This document shows positions 38,076-47,858 of a stretch of DNA of 64,000 nucleotides, in pieces. Position 1 is the stretch's first letter, and each line of letters begins with the position of its first letter. Made by a program: the position numbers and the translations under genes. The notes under the pieces were generated by a model. The model searched no databases, was not told the DNA's origin, and saw nothing but the letters and a program-made list of their open reading frames with translations. This DNA is from Fuerstiella sp. Lineage in GTDB: Bacteria > Planctomycetota > Planctomycetia > Planctomycetales > Planctomycetaceae. Location: contig JABABI010000015.1 in NCBI GenBank assembly GCA_014238335.1, positions 35,362 through 99,361 of the forward strand, read 5' to 3'.

Positions 38076-38545
38076 GACCCTGCTTTCCAGTCATTCGACC
38101 GGGGGCGGGCAGCCACCGAGCCATGGCCACCATGTGCCAGTGATCGGTGGCTCGGTTTCAGAAGCTGGACATGTTCTTAACCGGTGTTACGAACATTACT
38201 GGGTTTTGAAATTATCGCTTGATCCTGGCATGTTGCCCTTGCGAGTGAGGTGTCACACGGTAGGTAAGTCCGCGGTGTGGATGCTCCTGGCCTCATTACA
38301 AATGAAGGGATACGTTTACCTGTTGAAGATGCTCCAGATCCAGCTTCAGAGGGGGGATGTTGAGCGGAAAAAGCTGCAGAATATTCCCGCTGAATGCTAA
38401 CGCTCCACTTCTGCAGTACATGCTTCCTATGTCTCCTATTTTTTCATCAGACTGGCAATCCGCTACTGATTTCGTAGGCTGGACAGTTGGTTTTGTTTTC
38501 TTACGGCACAAGTGGCCAGTTTTGAGGTCCCAACACGTGGGGGGA
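38076..38545. other. Intergenic region, about 470 bases, with hairpin
   Basis: Contains the candidate terminator at 38111-38160 and otherwise nothing I can support. A short plus frame (38134-38400) lacks a ribosome site and family features. The promoter of the coiled-coil gene pair should lie near the right end. Confidence 0.4.
38111..38160 (+). terminator. Candidate hairpin after the PYROXD2-like gene
   Basis: AGCCACCGA (38111-38119) pairs with TCGGTGGCT (38144-38152); an overlapping alternative stem pairs ACCGAGCCA (38115-38123) with TGGCTCGGT (38148-38156) and runs into TTT. The two are mutually exclusive, the loop is long (24 bases) and the T-run short, so confidence is moderate. Confidence 0.42.
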
Positions 38546-39280
38546 ATGAGAATGTCCGAAGCAACTACAGTAAGTCGTTTTGCAGATCGCATTAAAGCGA
38601 TCGAAACGGAAGTGCGTGAGGTGCAATCCGCGATCAATGCCTCGCGGAAGTCTCGTCGCATCATCATGTTGTTTTTTCTGGTGTTTATTCTGGCCGTTGG
38701 CCTGATGTTCTATCAGCTGGTGGCTCGAATACAGTCTGAGTCGTTTCAGAACGAACTGGCCACATTGGCGCAGACGCATCTGGACGATCACACAGACATC
38801 TACACGAACGAAGTTCAGATTCTGGTGGACACGACGTCGCCAGTTCTGATGGAAGCTCTGCGCAGCCGATTTGAGGAAGACAAGCCTCGTTACACGGCGG
38901 CGCTGGACGAACACCGTGACATCCTGGTGGAGAACGTTCGACCGAAGCTTGAGGGGCTGGTAAAGGAGAGGTACGGCGAGATTCTGGTTTCGTTTGAGGG
39001 AGTGATTGTGGAAGAATTTCCTGATGCGGCGGACCCTGCAGTCCAGGCACGGATTCAGGACAATCTTGAATTCGGTGTGTCGAAGCTTGTGCAGAAATAC
39101 TACGTCGACAGCATTCAGAGTCGAGTGGAGAGAATAATGGTGACGTGGGACGCATTCCCACCGGCAGATCCTCCGGGTGAAGGAATGGAGAGTCTGTCTG
39201 AGCAACTTATCGGAGCACTGATGGAGATGCTGAGCCAGCGCATTGCAGAGAAAGAAGAATTCGATCCATCGCTGCTGTGA
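38546..39280 (+). CDS. Single-pass membrane protein with helical extracytoplasmic domain
   Basis: A 244-residue protein if started at ATG 38546 (ATG 38552 also possible), with GGGGGA just upstream; a longer frame upstream to 38357 lacks coding character. Residues about 10-35 are a cytoplasmic coiled coil (AIETEVREVQSAI), then one TM (IIMLFFLVFILAVGLMFYQL), then about 190 residues of charged helix. No catalytic motif. Same layout as the next gene, so the two are probably divergent paralogues or partners in a membrane-anchored filament or tether. Spacing to the next start is 58 bases. Confidence 0.72.
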   Translation: MRMSEATTVSRFADRIKAIETEVREVQSAINASRKSRRIIMLFFLVFILAVGLMFYQLVARIQSESFQNELATLAQTHLDDHTDIYTNEVQILVDTTSPVLMEALRSRFEEDKPRYTAALDEHRDILVENVRPKLEGLVKERYGEILVSFEGVIVEEFPDAADPAVQARIQDNLEFGVSKLVQKYYVDSIQSRVERIMVTWDAFPPADPPGEGMESLSEQLIGALMEMLSQRIAEKEEFDPSLL

Positions 39281-39338
39281 TCGGTCACTCTGCGTCACGC
39301 ACTTTCAAACATTCCGACATTCACCGGAGACAATAAAG

Positions 39339-40664
39339 ATGACAACAACAGAAACAGCAGGTGCAGTTAAAACGGAGGCCAGCCGACTGGCCTCCGTTGA
39401 AAAAGAACTGAATACACTGGAGCGGCGTCTGAAACGCGAGGCACGCATGTCGACATTCGTGACCGTCGTCGTGTTGGCGTTGCTGTCCTTTTACTTTGCA
39501 TACGGATACCGCGAGTTCTCAAAAATCATTCAGCCACAGGAAATTGTCAGCCTTGGCGCCGCTCTGGTTGATGACAACGTCAGCGTCGTGCGAGAGGCTA
39601 TTCAGGATGAAGTCAGTGGGTCGGCTCCCGTCTGGGCCGAGCAATTGAGTAACCAGGCAATCGAGGCGGTTCCGCTTGCTCGGGAACAACTGGAGGAGTT
39701 CGCCGTCGCACAGGCTAAGGCTTCGATCGAAGAATACGTCAGCATTTCAGAGGATGAATTTCGTCGTGTGCTGAAGGAGAATCACAACGAATTCCAGGGC
39801 CTTGTGAATGAATTATCGAGTGAACGTGAGGCGACAGACGAAGTTGTCGCGGCCCTGGAAGAAGTATTGAACAAAGAGCTGGGCGGGGATATGCAGATCG
39901 CTGCAGAGGATGTTCTGGAAACGCTGGAGCTGGCCCATGAAAAGCTGGTCCGTCTGGGTATTGGCGAGGACCTTTCACGTGACGAGCGGAAGGAGCGACA
40001 GGTGATGATGTTGTTTCGCCGGTTACAGATAGATGAGGGGAGTGAGATGACTAATGTCGGCGACTTGCCTGCCCTGTCGATTTTTACGACACCGCTGACG
40101 GAGTTAGGTCTGTCCGCTCCCGAAGATGACAGTGCCACCGCTCCGGTTGTCAGGACAACGGAGCCAGCAAAGGCAACGTTGCCCCCAGCGAAGCCGGAAA
40201 CCGTGCAGCCGGAACCAGGCTCTGAGTCGCCTGAGGCCGCGGATGCTGCTGGTGCGGGCCCCGACGCGACTGAAGCTGCGGCGAAGCGGTCCCGCGAGGC
40301 AGATGAATCGGCGCAGAATGTGGCCGCTCTGCAGGCAGAGGCTGCGAAAGCTGCTCAGGCGGCAACCGAGTTGGCTCGAACTGCCACGGAGGAAGCCCGT
40401 GAAGCGACGACGGAAGCCCGAAAGGTACGTGACGAATTACGTGCCGCCGAAAAGGATGCGCGGGCCGCCATCAAGGAACTGCTCCAGTTGCAGAAGAAGG
40501 CGGAAAGCAAACCCGGTCCCGTTGATCCCGCCGAAGTGGCGAAAGACGATGCGCCGGCGGACAAAGACGCTCCCGCAACTGAGGACAAAGACGCCGAATC
40601 GCCAAAGGCTGATCCTGAGGTTCCGGAGAAAGAGGAGGGTTCTTCGTCTAACGAGTCTTCCTGA
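39339..40664 (+). CDS. Single-pass coiled-coil membrane protein with Ala/Glu/Lys tail
   Basis: A 441-residue protein from ATG 39339 with GGAGA eight bases upstream. A short cytoplasmic coiled coil (ASVEKELNTLERRLKREA) precedes one TM (FVTVVVLALLSFYFAYGY) and a long extracytoplasmic helical region. Residues about 260-441 are low-complexity: Pro/Thr/Glu-rich then a heptad-rich stretch (AAKAAQAATELARTATEEAR) and a Lys/Asp/Pro tail. It mirrors the preceding gene's layout. Its TGA overlaps the next start by one base (TGATG), so translation of the following FAD oxidoreductase is probably coupled. Confidence 0.78.
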   Translation: MTTTETAGAVKTEASRLASVEKELNTLERRLKREARMSTFVTVVVLALLSFYFAYGYREFSKIIQPQEIVSLGAALVDDNVSVVREAIQDEVSGSAPVWAEQLSNQAIEAVPLAREQLEEFAVAQAKASIEEYVSISEDEFRRVLKENHNEFQGLVNELSSEREATDEVVAALEEVLNKELGGDMQIAAEDVLETLELAHEKLVRLGIGEDLSRDERKERQVMMLFRRLQIDEGSEMTNVGDLPALSIFTTPLTELGLSAPEDDSATAPVVRTTEPAKATLPPAKPETVQPEPGSESPEAADAAGAGPDATEAAAKRSREADESAQNVAALQAEAAKAAQAATELARTATEEAREATTEARKVRDELRAAEKDARAAIKELLQLQKKAESKPGPVDPAEVAKDDAPADKDAPATEDKDAESPKADPEVPEKEEGSSSNESS

Positions 40665-43429
40665 TGCTTGTTGGCGTCCTGAAAAAGATGTCGACACCGC
40701 TGCAGTATCAAGTCTCGGAATCTGACTACCGGCGACTTCAGCGACGCATCTCAGTGAGGTTGCTGTTGGCATTTCTCGCCTGTTGCGGTGGGGCGGCGCT
40801 GGCGGCTAAGGAAGTGTCGACGGAACTGCTGATTGTTGGTGGAACGGAATCCGGCTGGGCGGCCGCCATCCAGGCGGCTCGGCTGGGTGTCCCATCCGTC
40901 ACCATTGTTCACGACGGCCATTGGCTGGGTGGCCAGTTCACCGAACAGGCGCTGGCATGTGTCGATGAGAACAAGGGTGTTGGCAAGGTCGGCTGGGGCG
41001 TTGACTGGCATCCGATGAAGCGTTCGTTTCATCGCAGCGGGTTGTTCAAAGAGCTGATGGGCCGCATCGAAGCGTTCAACACGCAGAAGTACGGTGTGCC
41101 AATGCCCGGCAGGCCGTATCACGGTCCTTCGACGTTCCGACCAGCCGAAGCCGAATCCATCTTCCGCAGCATGTTACAGCCATATCTTGATTCCGGACAG
41201 GTCCGCCTGATTACGAATCGATACCCCGTTGCTGCAGACGTTGACCGGTCAACAACGCGCCCCAGACTCACAGGTGTGTATTTCGCCACTCTGAACGGCG
41301 AGCACACAGATCTGCACGTTCGGGCGAAGATGACTATTGATGCATCTGACTGGGGCGAAGTAATTCAGGTGGCTGGGGCAGGGTACGAGTGCGGTCCGGA
41401 CACCCAGTCACGTTATCACGAACCCAGTGCCCCGGTCGATCTCAGCAGCAACCCGCCCAACGAAATGAATCCCATTACATGGGCCATGATTGTCGAAGAA
41501 GCTGAACGCGACATGCCAATCGAGCGGCCTGAACGTTATGACGATCGGAACTTTGTCAGGACGTCGCGACTGAGTCTTGCAGCTATGCAGGAGCTGCCAT
41601 GGGATCGTCCGGTGAAGCTGGGCAGTATTGCTCACTGGCCGGATTCGGGAAAACAGTCACCCCGACAGCTTAGTATCTACACGGTACGTCGAATTGTGGA
41701 CGGAACGGCCAGTAATGTTTATCCCACCAGCATACTGTTGAACTACATGCTGGGCCAGGACTACCCGCTCGAGCGCCTGTCTCAACACGTGATCGATGCA
41801 CTGGAGGCTGACAAACAGGGGGCATCAAAGAAGAATATCGTTCGCATGAGTCGGGCACAGCGGCAGATCATCTTTAACGATGCCAAATGCCATTCGCTGA
41901 GTCTGCTGTACCATCTGCAGAACTTTGTCCATGACCGGGCATCGGACACCAGCAACAGCTTTCGACATTTTCGACTCAGCGACGAATTTGGCACGGCGGA
42001 TCATCTGCCGCCCAAACCATACATCCGCGAATCACTGCGGCTGAAGGCGATGTACATGATGCGAGAGCAGGACGGTCGCAATGCAGACGGTTTCACAAAA
42101 GACCTTGCCCGTGAGCGCTTCGCCCGAGTCCTCTATCCCGACGGAATTTTCTGCTGGCAGTTTCACTACGATTTTCACCGGACAGGGCGAGCCTATCTGA
42201 AGAACTCGGCTGATGGGCAGTCGTGGGGTAACGCCGGCCCGTGGGTGGATTTCGAAAAGCCTGGCCGTAATACGCGCTACGTCAGCGACCGCTGTGTGTT
42301 TCCCATGCGCAGTCTGATCCCGGAAGAGATGGACGGTCTGCTGGGGGCTCAGAAAAATATCGGCTACAGCAGCATCGTGTGCGCCGCCATTCGTTTGCAT
42401 GATCAGTGCATCGCCATTGGTCAGGCGACGGGGGCAACTGCGGTCGTTGCACTGCGACACGACGTTACCGCTCGTTCGTTGCCGTATAATCGTGCATTGG
42501 TGGAAGAAGTTCGCCACGCACTTTGTGGCGAACTTGCGGACGCCGAGCCGCTGTTAATGTGGCCTTACCGCGACCTGCCGACGACTCACCCGGCGTTCGT
42601 GGCCATTAACCGTCTGGCGTCGCTGCGAATTATTCCTCTGGAGATTCGACATGTGGATTTTCGTCCGGATGAACGGGCAACGAACGAGTGGCGGCAGAGT
42701 CTGCTGGAAAACGTGTTACCTCAGTTTGACGCGTCACGTCCATTCGTGTTGTCTGCCGAACAGATCTCCCGAGCAGATTTCTGTCGGTCGCTGTGGGCAG
42801 AGGTGCGTGACCTGCCGCTGCGGCCGTGGATAAGACTCAGTGATCGCGATGCCGACAATGATGGGATTGTTGATTTCGAAGACCCGCTGCCATTTTCTGC
42901 AGGCCAGACAGTCGAATGGAAAATCGAGCCTCCCTCACCGGACCGTGACGGTCTGCCGGATGCTGAATTAACGACGACGACTGGGTCCATACGAATTAAT
43001 TTCACCACCACGGATTCACCGCTGACAGATGAATTTTTCAACGACACGGGCCGCGTCTGCAACGACCCCCGAAAGTTTGGGTGGCAGCGCGATCTTAGCA
43101 CAAGTAGTCGACGCCGGAAGACACTGCCTGAAAACATTCGCGATACCTTTGTGTTTACTCGTACCAGGGCTGTCTGGGAGCTGCAGATCGAGAACGGAAG
43201 CTGGACCGTCACAGCATGTCTCGGCGACGCAGGCTATGATCAACCGGGCCAGCGATTGAACGTCGAAGGTGTTCAGTTGGTCGACGAAGAATCTTCAGCG
43301 GCAGGACAATTTATCGAAGTTTCAACGACCGTCGATGTCACAGACGGTCGTCTGACGCTCACGCTGGGACCGCAGAAACCTGGCTGCAATACCTGTCTGA
43401 ACTGGGTTGTTATTGTGAAATCCGAGTAG
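40664..43429 (+). CDS. Secreted FAD-dependent oxidoreductase with C-terminal binding domain
   Basis: A 921-residue protein. After a hydrophobic segment (VRLLLAFLACCGGAALAA, about 28-45) comes a FAD-dependent domain: ELLIVGGTESGWAAAIQAAR (about 52-71) is the glycine dinucleotide fold, with HWLGGQFTEQALACVDENKG after it, and a second flavin contact near GAQKNIGYSSIVCAAIRLHD. This group is annotated as FAD-dependent oxidoreductase/xanthan-lyase-like. Residues about 725-745 hold a calcium-type repeat (DRDADNDGIVDFEDPLPF), and the last about 150 residues a beta-rich ligand-binding module (ACLGDAGYDQPGQRLNVEG). Substrate unknown; a polysaccharide is plausible. Start is coupled to the preceding gene. 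Confidence 0.87.
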   Translation: MLVGVLKKMSTPLQYQVSESDYRRLQRRISVRLLLAFLACCGGAALAAKEVSTELLIVGGTESGWAAAIQAARLGVPSVTIVHDGHWLGGQFTEQALACVDENKGVGKVGWGVDWHPMKRSFHRSGLFKELMGRIEAFNTQKYGVPMPGRPYHGPSTFRPAEAESIFRSMLQPYLDSGQVRLITNRYPVAADVDRSTTRPRLTGVYFATLNGEHTDLHVRAKMTIDASDWGEVIQVAGAGYECGPDTQSRYHEPSAPVDLSSNPPNEMNPITWAMIVEEAERDMPIERPERYDDRNFVRTSRLSLAAMQELPWDRPVKLGSIAHWPDSGKQSPRQLSIYTVRRIVDGTASNVYPTSILLNYMLGQDYPLERLSQHVIDALEADKQGASKKNIVRMSRAQRQIIFNDAKCHSLSLLYHLQNFVHDRASDTSNSFRHFRLSDEFGTADHLPPKPYIRESLRLKAMYMMREQDGRNADGFTKDLARERFARVLYPDGIFCWQFHYDFHRTGRAYLKNSADGQSWGNAGPWVDFEKPGRNTRYVSDRCVFPMRSLIPEEMDGLLGAQKNIGYSSIVCAAIRLHDQCIAIGQATGATAVVALRHDVTARSLPYNRALVEEVRHALCGELADAEPLLMWPYRDLPTTHPAFVAINRLASLRIIPLEIRHVDFRPDERATNEWRQSLLENVLPQFDASRPFVLSAEQISRADFCRSLWAEVRDLPLRPWIRLSDRDADNDGIVDFEDPLPFSAGQTVEWKIEPPSPDRDGLPDAELTTTTGSIRINFTTTDSPLTDEFFNDTGRVCNDPRKFGWQRDLSTSSRRRKTLPENIRDTFVFTRTRAVWELQIENGSWTVTACLGDAGYDQPGQRLNVEGVQLVDEESSAAGQFIEVSTTVDVTDGRLTLTLGPQKPGCNTCLNWVVIVKSE

Positions 43430-43481
43430 GCGCGACACGATTCCCGGTCCCCAATGTCGTGCATCAGGCTGGTGGCCTGAC

Positions 43482-44891
43482 TTACGCCAGCAGTTCCTCC
43501 ACCACTGTTCCATGCACGTCCGTCAGCCGGAAGTCGCGGCCCGCGTAGCGGTAGGTGAATGTTTCGTGGTCAAAGCCCAGCAGGTGCAGCATTGTGGCGT
43601 GAATGTCGTGCACATGGACAGGACTTTCCACGGCCTTCCAGCCAGTTTCGTCTGTCGCGCCGTGGACATGTCCCCCTTTGATTCCGCCGCCCGCCAGCCA
43701 CACACTAAAGCCATGATGATTATGGTCTCGCCCCAGTTGTTTGCCGGAATTCAGTAATGGTCGAGGCAATTCGACGGTCGGCGTGCGGCCAAATTCTCCA
43801 CCGCACAGCACCAGTGTCTGATTCAGCAGTCCTCGCTGTTTTAGATCTTTGAGCAGGGCTGCAATGGGCTGATCAATATTAGCCGATAGCTGACCGTGAA
43901 TGCCGATGTCGTCGTGATTGTCCCATGGCTGACCGCCGCTGTACCACACCTGCACAAAGCGAACGCCGCGTTCGACCAGGCGTCGAGCTGTCAGAATCGT
44001 TCTGGCCTGCACCGACTCGCCATACATCTGCTGAGTCTGTTTCGTCTCTTTGCTGACGTCAAAAGCATCGGCCGCTTCCGTCTGCATGCGGTACGCGAGT
44101 TCGAAGGACTGGATGCGAGCCTCAAGGTCCGGTGCAAAGCCGCGGGATTCTTTATGAAGTTGGTTCGCCCGCAGCAGAAAATCCAGTTGTCTGCGCTGCC
44201 GTTCTGCCGGGATTGTCGCGTTGCGAATATTCTCAATCAGCTTGTCGACGTCCTGAAACTGCGTATCGACATGTGCTCCCTGAAAAACTCCCGGCAGGAA
44301 GGCAGAGCGCCAGTTTTCAACTCCCTGAGTGGGCAGGCCGTTTGGACAGAGGGCCACGAATCCGGGAAGGTTCTGGTTCTCGCTGCCAAGGCCGTAAGTG
44401 ACCCATGATCCCATACTGGGCCGCGGCAACCTTGCATCACCACAATTCCACAGCAGGAACGATGGTTCGTGATTTGGCACGTCGGCGTGCATCGACCGAA
44501 CGACGCAGATGTCATCGATACATTCGGCGGTTCGGCGGAACAGGTCGCTCACTTCGATACCGCTCTCGCCGTATCGTCGAAAGCGAAAGGGTGAAGGAAA
44601 CGCATTGCCGGTTGCTCGTTCGGTCGGCAGGTTGGCAATGGGAAGAGTTCTGCCTTCGTAGCGTTTCAGCAGCGGCTTGGGATCAAACGTGTCGACGTGG
44701 GACGGCCCGCCATTCAGAAAAATGTGAATGACGGCTTTTGCATTCGCCGGATGATGAGGCTGTCGTGGGTACAACGGAGCAGTGCTACTCCCTGATTGTG
44801 CCTCGGCCATCATCGGAGCCAGGCCGACGGCGCCCATTCCCATGCCGCAACGGGTCAGCATCTCTCGGCGGTTACAGGGGAAATGGTTCAT
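43482..44891 (-). CDS. DUF1501 protein, second copy
   Basis: A 469-residue protein from ATG 44891; a start 21 bases upstream is possible. A Tat-type signal is visible (RREMLTRCGMGMGAVGLAP). The DUF1501 core includes AVIHIFLNGGPSHVDTFDPK, GVRFVQVWYSGGQPWDNHDD, TLVLCGGEFGRTPTVE and VHVHDIHATMLHLLGFDH. Family function is unknown; the fold is that of alkaline phosphatases and sulfatases. It is the last gene of a minus-strand series and its partner PSCyt1 gene lies 147 bases upstream. Confidence 0.94.
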   Translation of the reverse strand: MNHFPCNRREMLTRCGMGMGAVGLAPMMAEAQSGSSTAPLYPRQPHHPANAKAVIHIFLNGGPSHVDTFDPKPLLKRYEGRTLPIANLPTERATGNAFPSPFRFRRYGESGIEVSDLFRRTAECIDDICVVRSMHADVPNHEPSFLLWNCGDARLPRPSMGSWVTYGLGSENQNLPGFVALCPNGLPTQGVENWRSAFLPGVFQGAHVDTQFQDVDKLIENIRNATIPAERQRRQLDFLLRANQLHKESRGFAPDLEARIQSFELAYRMQTEAADAFDVSKETKQTQQMYGESVQARTILTARRLVERGVRFVQVWYSGGQPWDNHDDIGIHGQLSANIDQPIAALLKDLKQRGLLNQTLVLCGGEFGRTPTVELPRPLLNSGKQLGRDHNHHGFSVWLAGGGIKGGHVHGATDETGWKAVESPVHVHDIHATMLHLLGFDHETFTYRYAGRDFRLTDVHGTVVEELLA

Positions 44892-45038
44892 GGCTGGGTT
44901 TTCTGGGGGCACTCTGATTATCAGCGTTGAAAAGCACTAAAGCGTATTACGCTGATTCGTGGCCGCGAAAAACGTTTTCTGGCCTGCTATGTGTGTTTCC
45001 CACGAGCCCGAACGAGACACGTGTTTTCGTAAACTGCT

Positions 45039-47858
45039 CTAATCAATAAACAGAAATTCGTTGGATACGATTAACGCCTGTGCTAGCTCATTCTCGCGTC
45101 CGCCCGCATTGAAGTAATGCTGACACTGCTGCACCTCGGTGTCCGACGGAGGTCGTCCCAGTGCGCGCCAATACAACTCTTTTGTCGTGGCTGCTGTGCC
45201 ATTTCCATTCGCCGTGGCTTGGTTTGCAAGCAGGTTGGCCTGTTTCATCACAAACGGATTATTCAAAAGGTAGAGTGCCTGCTGCGCTGCTGTTGTCCTG
45301 GGGCGGTCGGGACTATGAATATCGGGACTCGGGAAGTCAAAGAGCGGCAGCATCGTTGGCAGGCTGCTGCGGTTGATATGGCCGTAGATTGTACGTCTGA
45401 AATTATCGGCATCTGTCAGGGATTTTGGTGGTCCTCCCATCTCCGGTTGCAGACTTCCTGAGACCGACAGCAGGGTGTCGCGCAGAGTTTCGAAGTCCAG
45501 CCGTCGCCGGTTCGCACGCCACAGCAGACTGTTCTCCGGATCGATTGCGCGGCATTCGAGGCGATCATTACTCGCCTGCTGCCAGGTGCCGGAAAGTAGA
45601 ATCGTGCGATGCAGCTTCTTCAGCGACCAGCCCTTAGCCATGAATTGATGCGCCAGATAATCCAGCAATTGAGGATGAGACGGCGGAGTGGCTCTCAGGC
45701 CGAAGTTACTGGTGGTTCGGACCAGGCCGGTTCCGAACAGATGTTTCCAGACGCGGTTCACAATGACGCGTGCCGTCAATGGGTTGTCCGGGCTGACGAC
45801 CGCATTTGCCAGTTCCAATCGGCCACTGCCAGTGGTAAAGGGCGCCGACAGTGATTCACCCAGTAACCGGGGAGCGGCGCGAGCAACCTGACGACCTGTT
45901 CGTTCCGGGTTGCCGCGTATGAAAATGTGCGGCTCATGCACGCGCTGCGAGTCGTACAGCACGTGCGCACGATCGGTTGCCTGCCCTGTGCCGATCAGCC
46001 ATCCGTCAAAAGTGAGATAGGCCTGCGACAGGTCGCGATTTTGTTCCGCGTCCAGCAGGTAGGCATCCAGAGCTTCTCGCGGAGACATGGCAAATGGCGA
46101 ATCCTGGCCGTACAGTACCTGCTGCAACTGTTGCTCAGCAGGGTTGTCGACAGCCTTCAGGTCCGAATTGTTGTTTCCGGCCGCGACGTGCTTACGGTGT
46201 ACATCCGTTAAGACCCGGCCATAGACGTCGGCCACATCGCTCATCGACGCGAGTTCTGTCTGTCGCAAAGCATCACGGATAATCGTGTTGCCTGCTAATC
46301 GATAGATGACACCGTTTGACGCCGCTGCGAACTCTTCTTTCCGCAGTTTGTTCAGAGCATGCCACGCCGCGAAGACAGGATGATCGCCGCGTTTGGTTCC
46401 TTCGAGGTATTCGATCCAGCGTTCAACAAACGTCTGTCGCAGTTCTCCTCTTGCCGCGGGCAACGGCACCAGAAATTCCTTACGACCGGTCAGCACACCA
46501 TGCAGATACCGCGTCGTGTCGTTGCGCAGCATGTCCAGCGCTGCTGCCAGGTGCTGACTGACCTGGTCGTCAAGAATCTTTTTCTTTTCCCGATAGACGG
46601 TCATGTCGCCGCGAAAACTCGGCTTGACGGAATCTTTGCCAATGTACGGCAGGTCGGATGGTTCGGTCGTGCTTGCGAAGACTCCATACAGTGCATAATA
46701 ATCATCTATTGGGATCGGATCGAATTTATGATCGTGGCAACGGGCGCAGGTCACCGTCAGTCCCATCAGTCCGCGGGTTACCACATCAATGCGATCGTCG
46801 ATGACGTCGTGCTGGTTGCCGGTGAACCGTCGACCCAGCGTTATGAAACTTAACGCGGCCAGACTCCTGTTGTCGTCGTCAGTCAGCAGCAGGTCGGCGG
46901 CAAGTTGCTCACGGACGAACTGATCGTACGGCAGGTCCTCATTGAAAGAGTTGACAACATAATCGCGGTATGTGTACGCGTAGTAAAAGTTGGACTGTTC
47001 CTGCAGCCGCACATACCCTTTCGTGTCGGCATAGCGTGCCACGTCAAGCCAGTGCCGAGCCCACCGCTCACCGTAATGTGGCGAATCCAGCAGTCGGTCC
47101 ACTAGTCGCTGCATCGCCTGCTTTGGGTTCGCGGGAAACTGCGTCGTGAAGTCTTTAATTTCCCGACGACTGGGAGGTAACCCCGTCAGAACAAAATGTG
47201 TTCGACGAATGAGCGTTCGGGCATCAGCGATCGGCGATGGCTGCAACCCGTTCGCTTCCATACGATGCAGTATAAATGCGTCGATCGGCGTGAACACGCG
47301 TTTGTTATTATTAGCCGCTGGCAGCGGGGGAGCGACAACAGGACGTGCGGCCCAGTGTTGTTTCCAGCCTTCCGACGGTGTTGGGCCGTCTGTGACTGTG
47401 CCGTCGGACGGCCACGGCGCTCCCGCCTTTAACCATGTCTCGATCGCACGAATTTCTTCTGGTTTCAGTTTGCTGTCTGGTGGCATCGCGATATCGCCAT
47501 CACCTCGCACAGCACGCAGCAGATTGCTGCTGGCTGGTGAATCGAGATTAATCACGGGGCCTTCGATTTCACCACCCACCAGGGCCCCGTCTCGCGAATC
47601 CAGCCTGAGCCCGCTTTCCTGTTTTTTCGGTCCATGACACGAAACGCAGTTTCGGATAAGCACCGGCCGTACATGTTTTTCGAAGTGCTGAAGGGCGTCG
47701 TCCCGAGCATGGGTTTGTGACAACAGCGGGCAGAAGCCTATCAGAAAACAGGTCACAAACAGACGCGTTCGTGAGCTGGCACCAGGGGCACTGCGCTGCG
47801 GTCGTCCTGCGGCGTGAGTCCAAACCACCGGCCACGAATTTGTCATGTCGCCAGTCAT
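45039..47858 (-). CDS. PSCyt1-DUF1549-DUF1553 protein, second copy
   Basis: A 939-residue protein starting at ATG 47858, overlapping the NHL gene's stop by four bases (ATGA); ATG 47846 is an alternative. A hydrophobic signal lies at about 33-46. PSCyt1 carries CVSCH (Cys71) in RPVLIRNCVSCHGPKKQ. DUF1549 (about 185-390) includes WLDVARYADTKGYVR and a second haem-like site CARCHDHKFDP. DUF1553 (about 675-920) ends with the usual SLLSVSGSLQPEMGGPP and QALYLLNNPFVMKQ blocks. It lacks the discoidin-like insert of the first copy. Exported redox protein, function unknown, translationally coupled to NHL and followed by its DUF1501 partner. Confidence 0.93.
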   Translation of the reverse strand: MTGDMTNSWPVVWTHAAGRPQRSAPGASSRTRLFVTCFLIGFCPLLSQTHARDDALQHFEKHVRPVLIRNCVSCHGPKKQESGLRLDSRDGALVGGEIEGPVINLDSPASSNLLRAVRGDGDIAMPPDSKLKPEEIRAIETWLKAGAPWPSDGTVTDGPTPSEGWKQHWAARPVVAPPLPAANNNKRVFTPIDAFILHRMEANGLQPSPIADARTLIRRTHFVLTGLPPSRREIKDFTTQFPANPKQAMQRLVDRLLDSPHYGERWARHWLDVARYADTKGYVRLQEQSNFYYAYTYRDYVVNSFNEDLPYDQFVREQLAADLLLTDDDNRSLAALSFITLGRRFTGNQHDVIDDRIDVVTRGLMGLTVTCARCHDHKFDPIPIDDYYALYGVFASTTEPSDLPYIGKDSVKPSFRGDMTVYREKKKILDDQVSQHLAAALDMLRNDTTRYLHGVLTGRKEFLVPLPAARGELRQTFVERWIEYLEGTKRGDHPVFAAWHALNKLRKEEFAAASNGVIYRLAGNTIIRDALRQTELASMSDVADVYGRVLTDVHRKHVAAGNNNSDLKAVDNPAEQQLQQVLYGQDSPFAMSPREALDAYLLDAEQNRDLSQAYLTFDGWLIGTGQATDRAHVLYDSQRVHEPHIFIRGNPERTGRQVARAAPRLLGESLSAPFTTGSGRLELANAVVSPDNPLTARVIVNRVWKHLFGTGLVRTTSNFGLRATPPSHPQLLDYLAHQFMAKGWSLKKLHRTILLSGTWQQASNDRLECRAIDPENSLLWRANRRRLDFETLRDTLLSVSGSLQPEMGGPPKSLTDADNFRRTIYGHINRSSLPTMLPLFDFPSPDIHSPDRPRTTAAQQALYLLNNPFVMKQANLLANQATANGNGTAATTKELYWRALGRPPSDTEVQQCQHYFNAGGRENELAQALIVSNEFLFID

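Noticed and set aside
38501..39298. 265-codon minus-strand frame opposite the first coiled-coil gene
   Set aside because: Composition is His/Arg/Gln-rich as expected from the reverse of a charged helix; the plus strand has the TM and ribosome site.
40126..40725. 199-codon plus-strand frame
   Set aside because: Arg-rich frame-shifted reading of the low-complexity tail of the coiled-coil protein.
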